Below are positions 31,709 to 40,720 of a stretch of 42,376 nucleotides of DNA, in pieces. The notes beneath the pieces were generated by a model. It was not told the origin of the DNA. It worked only from the letters and a program-made list of their open reading frames with translations, and ran no database searches. The stretch is from a virus. The translations under genes were made by a program, and so were the position numbers. The DNA lies in the IMG/VR virus record IMGVR_UViG_3300040801_001244, positions 1 through 42,376 of that record; one strand, written 5' to 3'. How positions within the stretch are numbered: position 1 is the first letter of the stretch; each line of letters begins with the position of its first letter.

Positions 31709-33482
31709 CCTTGAGTGCTATGATCCCAACCTGAAAGAAGCAGGCCCGGGTGAAATCAGAAAGGATGGAGAGATTATCGGTGTTGCTATAGCTGCAAAAG
31801 GCATTGCTCAGTATTGGCCCCTGGTTGGGGAGCATGCTGTCGATCGTAGTCAGCTCTGGCAGTGGATACACAGGGATCTGTACCTGCGAAAGAAGCCTGT
31901 ACTCGGGGCTAACTTCGGTGGGTATGATGCTTTGTGGCTCCAGGCTAATGGCACGCCACTCAACATGGACATGTACGATATCCAGATCGCTGAGCCTCTC
32001 CTTGACGAGGAAGCTCCTGGCGGCTTCAGTCTCGAGGCCCTCGGTCAGAGATACTGCGGTATCGGCAAGATCCCCAACGACATCAACTGGGATGACCCGT
32101 ACAGCGAGCCCACTGAAAAGATGGGTAAGTACGCGCAGCACGATGCCTGGTTAACGTTAGAAGTCTGGCACAAACAGCGACCACTGCTCGATGAGCAAGG
32201 TCTGTGGGATATCTTTCAGCTCGAAACCGACGTGCTTCAGGTTACACGTCGTATGCGCGCTCAAGGCGTGCACGTGGATCTAGAGCATGCTGAGATGCTG
32301 AACATGGCTCTCCATAAAGAAGAGGAGAAGCTCATGGCTCAGATCGAAGACACTGCCGGATTCATGTGCAACCCATGGGCGAGTGCTGATGTCGCTCGTG
32401 TGCTGGATAAGCTTGGGATCGAGTATCCTTTATCGCCCAAGTTACAGCAGCCATCAATCACGCAAGACTACCTGTCCTCTCTCAGTCAAAGCTGTAAATT
32501 TGCGGCTGCAATCTTGGATTTCAGGCAAGTCAACAAGATGCGTCGTGACTTCATCGAAGGCGGCGTGCTTAAGTGGAATATCAACGGTCGTATACACCCA
32601 CAGATCCATACGCTCCGCAAGGATGACTCAGGCACAAGGTCCGGGCGCTTCAGCTATAGCAACCCAAACCTACAGCAGATTCCATCTCGACACCCACGCT
32701 TCGGACCTATGATCCGGAGTATGTACATCCCGGAAGATGGTGAGCAGTGGTACAAGTTCGATTACTCGCAGCAAGAGCCTAGGATCGGGCTGCACTTCGC
32801 TTATCTCCGTGGTTTCCGTGGCGCGAAGAAGATGGTTGAGCAGTACCAAGCCGACCCCAAGACTGACTACTATACGATGGTCGCTGAAGAAGCTAACATC
32901 GGTCGACGCGAGGCGAAGAACATCAAGCTCGGTCTTGACTACGGTATGGGCAAGAAGAAACTCGCTAATGAGCTCGGTGTCGATATGGACAGAGCTAACG
33001 AACTGTTCTTCAAGTACCATCAAGCTGTGCCGTTTGCCAAGCAGATCTCTGAAGATGCTATGAACCTGGCGTCTTCACGTGGTTGGATTAGAACCCTGTT
33101 AGGTCGGCGTCGACACTTTAATCTGTGGTGGCCAACTGAATGGAAGCGTCGCGAACAAGCTGGTTATCGCGCTTACCCACTAGAAGAAGCTCAGGAGAAG
33201 TGGGCAGGTATCGGTCTATGTCGAGCATACACCCACAAGGCCTACAACGCGCTTATCCAGGGGTCTGCGGCTGATATGACGAAAAAGGCCATGGTCACCC
33301 TCTTCAAGGAAATGTCACTTACCCCATTAGTCCAAGTGCATGACGAGTTGGACCTGTCCTTACCCCTGGGAGACGATGACTTGGTAGGTGACATTGCATC
33401 AAGGATGGAAAATTGCGTTGACCTTGTGGTCCCTGTGGTGTGTGACGTTTCAACGGGAAAGAACTGGGGTGAAGCAAAATGA
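31617..33482 (+). CDS. DNA polymerase, family A with proofreading (621 aa)
   Basis: The ATG follows AGAAAGGAGATCGTAGTT. The 3'-5' exonuclease domain shows AIDLECYD (D31, E33), LGANFGGYD (D104) and YAQHD (D176). The polymerase domain shows SGTRSGRFSYSNPNLQQIP, motif A FDYSQQEPR (D382), motif B R430-x3-K434-x7-Y442-G, and motif C VQVHDELD (D576). No 5' nuclease domain is present, and the length fits phage replicative A-family enzymes. It is the replicase, working with the primase and helicases downstream. Confidence 0.95.
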   Translation: MFHTPPPGDWQPVRLSEDTFDLTEPDILAIDLECYDPNLKEAGPGEIRKDGEIIGVAIAAKGIAQYWPLVGEHAVDRSQLWQWIHRDLYLRKKPVLGANFGGYDALWLQANGTPLNMDMYDIQIAEPLLDEEAPGGFSLEALGQRYCGIGKIPNDINWDDPYSEPTEKMGKYAQHDAWLTLEVWHKQRPLLDEQGLWDIFQLETDVLQVTRRMRAQGVHVDLEHAEMLNMALHKEEEKLMAQIEDTAGFMCNPWASADVARVLDKLGIEYPLSPKLQQPSITQDYLSSLSQSCKFAAAILDFRQVNKMRRDFIEGGVLKWNINGRIHPQIHTLRKDDSGTRSGRFSYSNPNLQQIPSRHPRFGPMIRSMYIPEDGEQWYKFDYSQQEPRIGLHFAYLRGFRGAKKMVEQYQADPKTDYYTMVAEEANIGRREAKNIKLGLDYGMGKKKLANELGVDMDRANELFFKYHQAVPFAKQISEDAMNLASSRGWIRTLLGRRRHFNLWWPTEWKRREQAGYRAYPLEEAQEKWAGIGLCRAYTHKAYNALIQGSAADMTKKAMVTLFKEMSLTPLVQVHDELDLSLPLGDDDLVGDIASRMENCVDLVVPVVCDVSTGKNWGEAK

Positions 33483-33910
33483 ACAAGCTGGAGAAGAACC
33501 TGTACGCGAAGGTCAAGCGAAACCTGGGAATGGTTAAGTTCGACCGGATCGAAAACGCAATTGGATCCGGGTTCCCAGATGCCGTCGGCCAGAGCTTTGA
33601 GACTGGACGCCGGGAACTCATCGAGTTCAAGATGGCCAAAGGCAATCGGATCTATTTCCAGCTCTCTCAGATAGCTTGGATGATGGCTGATGATCAGTAC
33701 AGCGGTACGTCATGGGTTGTGTGGGAAGACGGGAAAACAGATCTAACGTACGTCACCCAGTCTCAAGTATTCCTGGCTCAAGATCTTATGAACTTGCTAC
33801 CGGAAAAATACTGGTGGTATAACATCGACAACATCATGGCTCGCTCAGCCCAGTTCGTCCTCGGCAGGCAAAGTGCCCTGGCATTTCACGATTATATTTT
33901 CAGGGACTAA
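33479..33910 (+). CDS. VRR-NUC-like nuclease (143 aa)
   Basis: The PD-(D/E)xK pattern is seen as IGSGFPDAVG (D34), then RRELIEFKMAK with E49 and K51, followed by a helix (QLSQIAWMMADDQ). This is the layout of VRR-NUC or Holliday-junction-resolvase-like nucleases. It starts in the polymerase stop (ATGA). A role in junction resolution or host DNA breakdown is likely. Confidence 0.8.
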   Translation: MNKLEKNLYAKVKRNLGMVKFDRIENAIGSGFPDAVGQSFETGRRELIEFKMAKGNRIYFQLSQIAWMMADDQYSGTSWVVWEDGKTDLTYVTQSQVFLAQDLMNLLPEKYWWYNIDNIMARSAQFVLGRQSALAFHDYIFRD

Positions 33911-33925
33911 AATGCGTAATATAAT
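33897..33925 (+). promoter_or_regulatory. Candidate internal promoter
   Basis: TTTTCA, 17-bp spacer, perfect TATAAT (33920-33925). The predicted +1 is about 33932 and the leader is short, running into AGAAAGGAG. Unlike the three other rightward promoters it has no stem-loop at +1. Confidence 0.5.
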
Positions 33926-33949
33926 GATAGACTTAGAAAGGAGATGCCA

Positions 33950-34276
33950 GTGACTGTCTATGTCGTTCAAGAATCCCCAGGCAAGAATATAGTACCAGCT
34001 AGAGAGTTCGGCGAGATCAAAGTCCTGCTGCCTCCTGGCCAGGTTGCTTTTTCTTCTGGGCCGACTCTTCGCCGTCTACGTCACGAGCTTCGTGATTACG
34101 TAGATGGTGACTACATCCTCCCAATCGGTGATCCCGTGGCTATTGCAATGGCAGCCATGGTTGCAAGCACCTTGAATCGTGGAGTTGTCAATTTCCTGAA
34201 GTGGGACAGGCAGGAAAAAATGTACTACCCTGTCCATGTATCGTTGTATAAAGGAGAAAGCGAGAATGACGATTGA
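33950..34276 (+). CDS. Hypothetical protein (108 aa)
   Basis: GTG 33950 is chosen because AAAGGAG lies 6 bases before it; the ATG at 33944 would leave no spacing. The protein has strands (TVYVVQESPGKNIVP, GEIKVLLPPGQVAF) and a helix (GDPVAIAMAAMVASTLNRG). It overlaps the next gene by 11 bp. No function is recognised; it belongs to the replication block. Confidence 0.6.
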   Translation: MTVYVVQESPGKNIVPAREFGEIKVLLPPGQVAFSSGPTLRRLRHELRDYVDGDYILPIGDPVAIAMAAMVASTLNRGVVNFLKWDRQEKMYYPVHVSLYKGESENDD

Positions 34277-34826
34277 TTTCGAAGCCGATGCCCAAGTCGA
34301 ACAGTCTCCTAAGACTGAAGATGTTGGTGCTGCTGGTCGTGTAGCGGAGCTAGTCAAAGAGCTCAAGAAGATCAACGGCAATATTGTCGAGCTCAAGGAG
34401 CAGCTCGACGCTCTCGAACAAGATGCCAAGGAAATCACCGAGAAGCAGATTCCTCAGTTGTTCGAAGAGTACGGTCTCAGTGAGATCAAGCTTTCTGACG
34501 GTAGCCGTGTGAAGGTTGAGGATAAGTACTTCGCCGGCATCACGAAAGAGAATGAAACCCTGGCATTCCATTGGCTGCGTGACCACGGTCACGATGACAT
34601 CATCAAGAATGACGTTACCGTTACCTTTGGTAAAGGCCAGGATGATCTTGCCGAGCAGGTCATGGAGCGCCTACAGAACATGGGCATGGGTCAATACATG
34701 AAGAATCGCAAGCACGTCCATTGGCAGACGCTGCGAGCATTTGTCAAGGAGCAGGTCAAGGAAGGTGCTAATCTCCCATTTGATCTGTTCGGCGTTCATA
34801 TCGTTCCCACAGCGGAGGTTAAGTAA
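34266..34826 (+). CDS. Coiled-coil replication-associated protein (186 aa)
   Basis: The N-terminus is a coiled coil (RVAELVKELKKINGNIVELKEQLDALEQDAKEI) and the C-terminal part has YGLSEIKLSDGSRVKVEDKYF, FHWLRDHGHDDIIKN and LPFDLFGVHIVP, conserved in a phage protein group found upstream of ssDNA-binding genes. The exact role is unknown. A Gam-like or SSB-partner function is possible. The gene abuts the ssDNA-binding candidate. Confidence 0.65.
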   Translation: MTIDFEADAQVEQSPKTEDVGAAGRVAELVKELKKINGNIVELKEQLDALEQDAKEITEKQIPQLFEEYGLSEIKLSDGSRVKVEDKYFAGITKENETLAFHWLRDHGHDDIIKNDVTVTFGKGQDDLAEQVMERLQNMGMGQYMKNRKHVHWQTLRAFVKEQVKEGANLPFDLFGVHIVPTAEVK

Positions 34827-35617
34827 TGGCGACTAAGAAGACTCCGGCTAAGGCCACCGGCAAAGAAGTGGCTGTTGTCGATTTCGAACAAGACGCAGGC
34901 GTAGGCGTCGATGATTTCGGTGCAACCGATCTCGCAATCCCCTTCCTGGTTATCCTTCAGAAGGGATCCCCGCAGATTGATGAAGACCACCCTGACCACG
35001 AGCAGTTTTCGCATTTGGAAGCGAAGACAGGGATGATTTACAATAGCGTCACCCAGGAGCTCGTGACCCCCGATGAGGGGCTCGATGTCGTGCCGTGTGG
35101 GTATCAGGCACGCTATGTTGAGTGGCGCCCACGTGAGAGCGGCGGTGGTTACGTCGCACAACACAATCCTGATTCTGATGCCGTCCGTCGAGCGCGACCC
35201 AATGAGAAGAACCAGCTCGTTCTCGATAACGGTAACATCCTGGTTCAGACCCACTACTACTTCGTGATCGCTCTTTATGAGGGCCATCGCGAGACGGCTG
35301 TCTTGTCGATGACCAGCACGCAGCTGAAGAAGTCTCGTCGCTGGAACTCAATGATGCGCAACCTCAAAATCGAGGGTAAGAACGGACCGTTCACTCCTCC
35401 GATGTTCAGTCAGATCTACCATCTGTCAACGCTCAGCGAGTCCAATGATAAGGGCTCCTGGCGCGGATGGCATATCGAGCGCAAGGGCAGCATCGAGGAC
35501 CCCGGTCTGTACAACGATGCGAAGGAATTTCATCAGATGGTGACGTCTGGAGGGGTACAAGTCGCCCCGCCCCAGCAGGAGGATACCGAGCCCACCTCTT
35601 CAGGTGCTGCGTACTGA
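34826..35617 (+). CDS. Probable ssDNA-binding protein (263 aa)
   Basis: The N-terminus is MATKKTPAKATGKEV. The core has DLAIPFLVILQKGSPQ, GLDVVPCGYQARYVEW and SMTSTQLKKSRRWNSMM, typical of a phage ssDNA-binding family near replication genes. The C-terminus is acidic and flexible (QQEDTEPTSSGAAY), as in many SSBs. Its ATG overlaps the upstream stop and a strong terminator follows. It would coat single strands during replication. Confidence 0.7.
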   Translation: MATKKTPAKATGKEVAVVDFEQDAGVGVDDFGATDLAIPFLVILQKGSPQIDEDHPDHEQFSHLEAKTGMIYNSVTQELVTPDEGLDVVPCGYQARYVEWRPRESGGGYVAQHNPDSDAVRRARPNEKNQLVLDNGNILVQTHYYFVIALYEGHRETAVLSMTSTQLKKSRRWNSMMRNLKIEGKNGPFTPPMFSQIYHLSTLSESNDKGSWRGWHIERKGSIEDPGLYNDAKEFHQMVTSGGVQVAPPQQEDTEPTSSGAAY

Positions 35618-35624
35618 TGAACTA

Positions 35625-35658
35625 GGGGGCTCCTCGACGGGGGAGCCCCCGACTTTTT
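35625..35658 (+). terminator. Intrinsic terminator between SSB and primase genes
   Basis: A 9-bp stem GGGGGCTCC / GGAGCCCCC with an 8-base loop, then GACTTTTT. It should reduce primase and helicase expression relative to the SSB. Confidence 0.9.
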
Positions 35659-35668
35659 GGGGCGACAA

Positions 35669-37186
35669 ATGCTTGCGAAAGAATTCATGGGGCTTTTCGC
35701 AGGCCTTGAAAGAGCTCACGGAACATATGCCATCGACTCTTCTAGGTCTGACGGAAAACAAGTAGGGAAAGCTGCAACGCTGGCTAAGCCAGTAACCCTA
35801 GAACTGTGGGAAGAACATCTCGCAGGTAAGCGCAGTTTAGGAATTATACCGATCCGAGACGATAACCAATGCGTCTTCGGAGCTATCGATATCGACATCT
35901 ACCAGGGATTCAATCTGGTCGGTATCGCAAAGAAAATCGAAAAGCTTGATTTGCCGCTTGTCACCATACGGTCGAAGTCTGGCGGTGCACATCTGTATCT
36001 CTTCACAGAAGAACCTGTTCCAGCCTCTCTCATGCAAGGTAAATTGCGTGAGATCGCAGCAGCTATGGGATACGGAGGCTCAGAGATTTTCCCAAAGCAG
36101 ATCGAAATCATCTCTAACCGCGGTGACATCGGTCAATGGATCAACATGCCGTACTTCGACTCAGGTCGCTCAGCACGGTATTGTGTCACAGCTGGCGGCA
36201 AGACTCTGAATGCCGCTGAGTTTCTTGAATACGTCAAGGACTTCCGTATATTAGCCGATGACCTCGAGTCTATCCACGTAGATATCGCACAGGCATTGGA
36301 TGATGGTCCACCCTGTTTGCAGCATTTGATAACACAGGGGTTCCCAGAGGGAGTCAGGAATAACGGGCTGTTTAACCTAGGCGTCTATGCACGCAAAGCT
36401 TTTCCTGATACCTGGAAGACTAAGCTGGAGGAGTACAACCATAAGTATATGGATCCTCCACTTGAATCAGCTGAAGTTCAGGCACTGGCCAAAAGTCTAG
36501 CTAGAAAAGATTTCCGCTACACTTGTGATAAGCCGCCGATCAGTGCTCACTGTAACAGTGCGGTCTGCCGCTTACGCAAATTTGGTATCGGTGGATCAGA
36601 CAACGTTCCATTGATGCACTCGCTGACTAAGTTCGATAGCCGGCCGCCCATCTGGTTTATTGATATCGAGGGACAGGGTCGTCTTGAACTATCAACGGAA
36701 GATCTTCAGAATCAGGGTAAGTTTCAAAAACGCTGCATGGACGAGCTGAACATGATGCCTCAACAAATGGGGCGTCAGGCATGGACTGAGACGATTAATT
36801 CCCTGTTCGAAAATATGACTGTTGTCGATGTGCCTGAAGATGCTTCCCTTGTCGGACAGTTGTGGTTGCACTTAGAAGCGTTTTGCACTGGTAGAGCCCA
36901 GGCCCGAGAGCCGGAAGAAATGCTGCTTGGCAAGCCATGGTATGACGATGGTCGAGATGTTCATTGGTTTCGAATCGTAGACTTTATGAAGTATCTCGAT
37001 CGTAATCACTATCGAGAATTCAAGGTCCATCAAATCGTGGCCAAATTAAAAGAGAAAGGAGCTACCCACAAGTTTATGAAGCTGAAAGGCAGAGGCGTAA
37101 ACTGCTGGGGAGTAGATTGGTTCATGCAGTCGCATGATACTTACAAAGTACCTGGAGACGTGGAGGATGACAAACCGGTTTTCTGA
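35669..37186 (+). CDS. AEP-like primase, TOTE type (505 aa)
   Basis: The ATG at 35669 has only a weak GGGGCG site, fitting low expression behind the terminator. The catalytic core shows D74-I-D76 (FGAIDIDIYQG), SGGAHLYLF (H108), then SEIFPKQIEIIS and GQWINMPYF, as in archaeo-eukaryotic-type primases of the TOTE group. Residues about 285-300 hold a Cys/His cluster (YTCDKPPISAHCNSAVC) that could bind zinc. Residues 300-505 are probably a helical accessory domain. It would make primers for the family A polymerase. No DnaG or T7 gp4 type primase is present. Confidence 0.78.
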   Translation: MLAKEFMGLFAGLERAHGTYAIDSSRSDGKQVGKAATLAKPVTLELWEEHLAGKRSLGIIPIRDDNQCVFGAIDIDIYQGFNLVGIAKKIEKLDLPLVTIRSKSGGAHLYLFTEEPVPASLMQGKLREIAAAMGYGGSEIFPKQIEIISNRGDIGQWINMPYFDSGRSARYCVTAGGKTLNAAEFLEYVKDFRILADDLESIHVDIAQALDDGPPCLQHLITQGFPEGVRNNGLFNLGVYARKAFPDTWKTKLEEYNHKYMDPPLESAEVQALAKSLARKDFRYTCDKPPISAHCNSAVCRLRKFGIGGSDNVPLMHSLTKFDSRPPIWFIDIEGQGRLELSTEDLQNQGKFQKRCMDELNMMPQQMGRQAWTETINSLFENMTVVDVPEDASLVGQLWLHLEAFCTGRAQAREPEEMLLGKPWYDDGRDVHWFRIVDFMKYLDRNHYREFKVHQIVAKLKEKGATHKFMKLKGRGVNCWGVDWFMQSHDTYKVPGDVEDDKPVF

Positions 37187-38606
37187 GGTAGTTGTCGGGC
37201 CCCCGGGCACAGGTAAAACAACCGATTTACTAAAGCTCGTTGGACACTACCTCCATGAAGGGGTCCCACCAGAAAGGATAGCTTACATCGCATTTACTAG
37301 AAAGGCCGCGCATGAAGCGATCGGCAGAGCCATTAGAAGTTTTGGAGGGTCACATGCTGACTACCCATTTTTTCGGACAATCCACTCACTCTGCTTTAAG
37401 CAGCTTGGAATATCTCGGCAGCAGGTTGTTAGACACAACCACCTCTCCGATCTTGGGAATAGACTTGGCCTCGAGATTCGCGGCAATTTCCGTGTCGACG
37501 ATGGGTACTTCACCGCAGCTTCTACTGTTGGAGACAAGGTCGTTTTCTTGGAATCCCTGAGCAGGTCTACCCAGAAATCTCTTCGGAGAGTATGGGAGCA
37601 GTCGAATAACATTCAGGTAGAATACGCTGAGCTGGAGCGCTTTCACAGGGCGTATCACGTTTACAAGACGAATTACGGTCTGGTCGACTTTACTGATATG
37701 CTAGAGCGCTATCAGTCAGTGGGCCCAGTTCCAGACCTCGACGTTCTTATTGTTGATGAAGCGCAGGATCTATCACGGTTACAATGGCTCATTGTCAAGC
37801 GGCTAATGACCAAGGCAAAACGAGTACACATCGCTGGTGATGACGACCAAGCTATTTATACCTGGGCAGGAGCAGACGTTAGAACGTTCATTGACTTACC
37901 GTTTAAACAGCGTACTCTAACTAGGTCCTGGCGTGTACCAGCTGAAATCAAACGTATTGCAGATGAGATAAGGTCCAGGATCCAGGTCAAGCGACCCAAA
38001 GACTATCAGGCATTTAAGTCTGGCGGCTCAGTTGAATGGGTATTTTCGCCAGAAGAGATCGACATGTCTAGTGGCGAATGGCTGCTTATGGCTCGCAATC
38101 AATACATGTTGAAAGCGTACGAAGATATCTGCATAACGGAGGGATTTCCGTATGAGAATCACAATGGCTACTCGCCTCTCAATTCTGAAGTTTTTACGGC
38201 AATTAAGGCATGGACGACCTATAGTAAGACGGGGGAAATGGACGATGAGGGAAGACGGGCAGTACGACGTTACTCCTCTTCCGATCGAATTCCCAATCAA
38301 CCACACTGTATATGGCATGAAGCCCTGGATCGAATCCCTCCAGCTACACGGGAATTTTTCATTGCTGCTTTGCGACGGGGTGAACGGCTTCTTCGTACTC
38401 CTCGCATCAAGATCTCTACCATTCACGGCGCGAAGGGTGGGGAGGCTGAGAATGTTGTGGTTGCTACTGATCTCGCCCCACAAACTTACGAGGGTTTTAC
38501 AATTGACCCAGACCCAGAATACAGGGTCTTTTATGTGGCTGCAACTCGAGCTAAGCAGCGACTAATCTTCATTCAGCCCATGACTCAGATGCACATGGAT
38601 ATATAG
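37167..38606 (+). CDS. UvrD/Rep-like SF1 DNA helicase (479 aa)
   Basis: Motif I GPPGTGKTT (K17), IAFTRKAAHEA (Ia), VLIVDEAQDLSRLQW (II), HIAGDDDQAIYTWAGAD (III), TRSWRVP (IV), ISTIHGAKGGEAENVVV (V) and RVFYVAATRAKQRL (VI) are all present. The protein is short for UvrD and lacks most of the 2B region. The ATG at 37167 lies in the primase 3' end behind GGAGACGTGGAGG. It unwinds DNA with 3'-5' polarity in this family, acting in replication or recombination. Confidence 0.92.
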   Translation: MTNRFSEVVVGPPGTGKTTDLLKLVGHYLHEGVPPERIAYIAFTRKAAHEAIGRAIRSFGGSHADYPFFRTIHSLCFKQLGISRQQVVRHNHLSDLGNRLGLEIRGNFRVDDGYFTAASTVGDKVVFLESLSRSTQKSLRRVWEQSNNIQVEYAELERFHRAYHVYKTNYGLVDFTDMLERYQSVGPVPDLDVLIVDEAQDLSRLQWLIVKRLMTKAKRVHIAGDDDQAIYTWAGADVRTFIDLPFKQRTLTRSWRVPAEIKRIADEIRSRIQVKRPKDYQAFKSGGSVEWVFSPEEIDMSSGEWLLMARNQYMLKAYEDICITEGFPYENHNGYSPLNSEVFTAIKAWTTYSKTGEMDDEGRRAVRRYSSSDRIPNQPHCIWHEALDRIPPATREFFIAALRRGERLLRTPRIKISTIHGAKGGEAENVVVATDLAPQTYEGFTIDPDPEYRVFYVAATRAKQRLIFIQPMTQMHMDI

Positions 38607-38662
38607 GGTGTCATCGGGTATCAAAATAGGTCATCCTAGGACATCGGAGAGACAACGATAAT

Positions 38663-40132
38663 ATGAGTACTAATATGAATGTATACCCTTTTAAACATCG
38701 CCCATATAAGCATCAGCTCGATGCTTTCATGAACTCGCGAGATAGAAAGAATTGGGCCCTGTTCATGGATATGGGAACAGGTAAGACCAAGGTTTCCATC
38801 GACTCATTCTGCTATCTGTATGACCAGGGTAAAATTAATTCCGTCCTGGTCATTGCCCCCAAGGGCGTGTACATGAACTGGTACGATATCGAGCTGGGAA
38901 AGCATATTCCAGATCATATTGTTTACGAGTCCGCATATTGGACTTCAGCACCGAGGGCCTCGGAGCGAGATGCTCTTAACAGCCTCTTCGTCTATAAGGA
39001 AAGGCTCAGGATCCTCGTGATGAATATCGAGGCTCTCTCAACCCAGAAAGGAACCCTGTTCGCTAAGAAATTCCTGGACACGTCTATTGGCTCCATGTTC
39101 GTAGTCGACGAATCTACGACTATCAAGAACATGTCGGCTAAGCGGACTAAGAACATCCTTAAACTGGGAAAGAGTGCTACCTATCGACGGATTCTGACCG
39201 GTGAGCCAGTGACCAACTCGCCTATGGATCTATACTCCCAGTGCTACTTCTTAGATCCGCACCTGCTTGGGTTCCAGAGTTTCTTTGCGTTCAGAAATCG
39301 CTACGCTGAGATGATCGACATGCGCATGGGATCCAGGGCGTTCAAGAAGGTAGTGGGATACAGAAACTTGGATGAGCTAACCACGGCTCTTAAGACATTT
39401 AGTACCCGCATCAAGAAAGACGAGTGCCTGGATCTGCCGCCTAAGATCTATGTCGAGCGGACAGTGGAACTAACACCAGAACAGAAGCGTGCTTATGATG
39501 ATATGAAGCATGCAGCACTCATGTTCATCGATGAGCAACCCAAGGTCACAGCTCAAATCGTACTGACTAAGTTGCTGCGGCTCCACCAGATCGTGTGCGG
39601 CCACATCATTACAGATGAGGGAGATCTAATCGAGATCCCCGAGAAGAGAATTGAGGAGGTGTTGAATGTCGCGGAAGAAACATCAGGAAAGATTATCATC
39701 TGGGCTAATTACCGCCACTCAATTCGAGCTCTTGTACAGAGACTTGAAAAGACGTATGGCGCCGAAAGCGTGGTATCTTACTTTGGAGACACCGAGCAAG
39801 AAGACAGACGAGCAGCTGTTAGTTCGTTTCAGGATGACCCAAAAGTCCGATTCTTTGTGGGTAATCCTCAAACAGGAGGATTTGGAATTACTCTCACAGC
39901 GGCTTCCACGGTTATCTACTTTTCGAATGACTACTCTTTGGAACGCAGACTGCAGAGCGAGGACCGCTGCCATCGAATCGGCCAAACCAAGTCCGTTACG
40001 TACGTCGATATTCGGGTCCCCGGGACCATTGATGACAAGATACTTAAAGCCCTGAAAGAAAAGAAGGATCTGGCCGCCACGATTATGGGCGATCCAGATC
40101 CTAAGCGGGCCCTAAGGAATTTACTAACGTAG
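38663..40132 (+). CDS. SNF2-type helicase/translocase (489 aa)
   Basis: Q motif YKHQLDAF (Q18), Walker A MDMGTGKTKV (K41), Walker B VVDEST (D149-E150; Ser-Thr where DEAH is usual), then RILTGEPVTNSPMDL (III). The second RecA lobe has IIIWANYRHSI and ERRLQSEDRCHRIGQTKSVTYVDI. The length fits minimal phage SNF2 proteins. It is the last rightward gene, next to the SF1 helicase. In such phages it may act in replication restart or removal of bound host proteins; that is inference. Confidence 0.92.
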   Translation: MSTNMNVYPFKHRPYKHQLDAFMNSRDRKNWALFMDMGTGKTKVSIDSFCYLYDQGKINSVLVIAPKGVYMNWYDIELGKHIPDHIVYESAYWTSAPRASERDALNSLFVYKERLRILVMNIEALSTQKGTLFAKKFLDTSIGSMFVVDESTTIKNMSAKRTKNILKLGKSATYRRILTGEPVTNSPMDLYSQCYFLDPHLLGFQSFFAFRNRYAEMIDMRMGSRAFKKVVGYRNLDELTTALKTFSTRIKKDECLDLPPKIYVERTVELTPEQKRAYDDMKHAALMFIDEQPKVTAQIVLTKLLRLHQIVCGHIITDEGDLIEIPEKRIEEVLNVAEETSGKIIIWANYRHSIRALVQRLEKTYGAESVVSYFGDTEQEDRRAAVSSFQDDPKVRFFVGNPQTGGFGITLTAASTVIYFSNDYSLERRLQSEDRCHRIGQTKSVTYVDIRVPGTIDDKILKALKEKKDLAATIMGDPDPKRALRNLLT

Positions 40133-40134
40133 CA

Positions 40135-40153
40135 AAGCGCAGCCCGAGCGCTT
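40135..40153. terminator. Short hairpin at the convergent junction
   Basis: AAGCGC / GCGCTT (6 bp), 7-base loop, without a clear T-run. It is the only structure in the 38-bp gap between rightward early genes and the leftward lysis genes, and may be a weak bidirectional terminator. Confidence 0.4.
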
Positions 40154-40170
40154 GTCTGGTTTTGGTGGCT

Positions 40171-40557
40171 TTACGGCAGGACGACAGAGATAGAACGGGG
40201 CGGCAGCGGACGACAATCCGTTGTCTCGCAGCGCCCAACAGTAAAAACCGCCGAATTACCCCAATCAGATACCAGGCCATCAGTGTCCAGGGTTCTCATA
40301 CGACATGAGAAGTTTCCTTCGTCGAACACCTCAGCGGTCTGATGCGTTGTAGCCCCAGCAGGAATACCGGTTGCATACACAATCTCTCCTGTACCCTCAC
40401 GGACACACTCAAGATCATAACCGGCAATTTCATTTGCGAGAAGAGGATCACCATTCACTCGTTCAGTGGGAGCGATCCATGTCACACCCTTATCCACAGC
40501 AGCCCACAGTGGAGCGGTGATCAACAAGGTCAGCAGAATAAGAATTACGCGTTTCAT
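40171..40557 (-). CDS. Secreted FN3-like protein (128 aa)
   Basis: Starts MKRVILILLTLLITAPLWA after ACAGGAGACCACG: a signal peptide with cleavage expected near WAA. The body reads EIAGYDLECVREGTGEIVYATGIPAG and GNFSCRMRTLDTDGLVSDWGNSAVFTV, which is a fibronectin-III-like strand order with paired cysteines. It is the last gene of the leftward operon. It could be exported to the periplasm or surface; function unknown. Confidence 0.7.
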   Translation of the reverse strand: MKRVILILLTLLITAPLWAAVDKGVTWIAPTERVNGDPLLANEIAGYDLECVREGTGEIVYATGIPAGATTHQTAEVFDEGNFSCRMRTLDTDGLVSDWGNSAVFTVGRCETTDCRPLPPRSISVVLP

Positions 40558-40573
40558 CGTGGTCTCCTGTTAG

Positions 40574-40720
40574 TTAACTCGTCGGCGCTGCAGCGCCATC
40601 TTTACCAAAGCCCATCGCACGGATGTAGTACTGATTGGCTGCCGAATGAAAATCAAGGAAGAACCCGGCCATCCCGAGCGTCGATGGAAGAGAGGAAACG
40701 TAGACCTCAATTTCACTCAT
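40574..40720 (-). CDS. Small hypothetical protein (48 aa)
   Basis: Starts MSEIEVYVSSLPSTLGMAG at an ATG overlapping the o-spanin stop (ATGA) behind AGGAGCGGACAA, and ends GFGKDGAAAPTS. It is too short for most ORF cut-offs, but the spacing and the ribosome site are good. It has no membrane segment. No function is recognised. Confidence 0.6.
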   Translation of the reverse strand: MSEIEVYVSSLPSTLGMAGFFLDFHSAANQYYIRAMGFGKDGAAAPTS

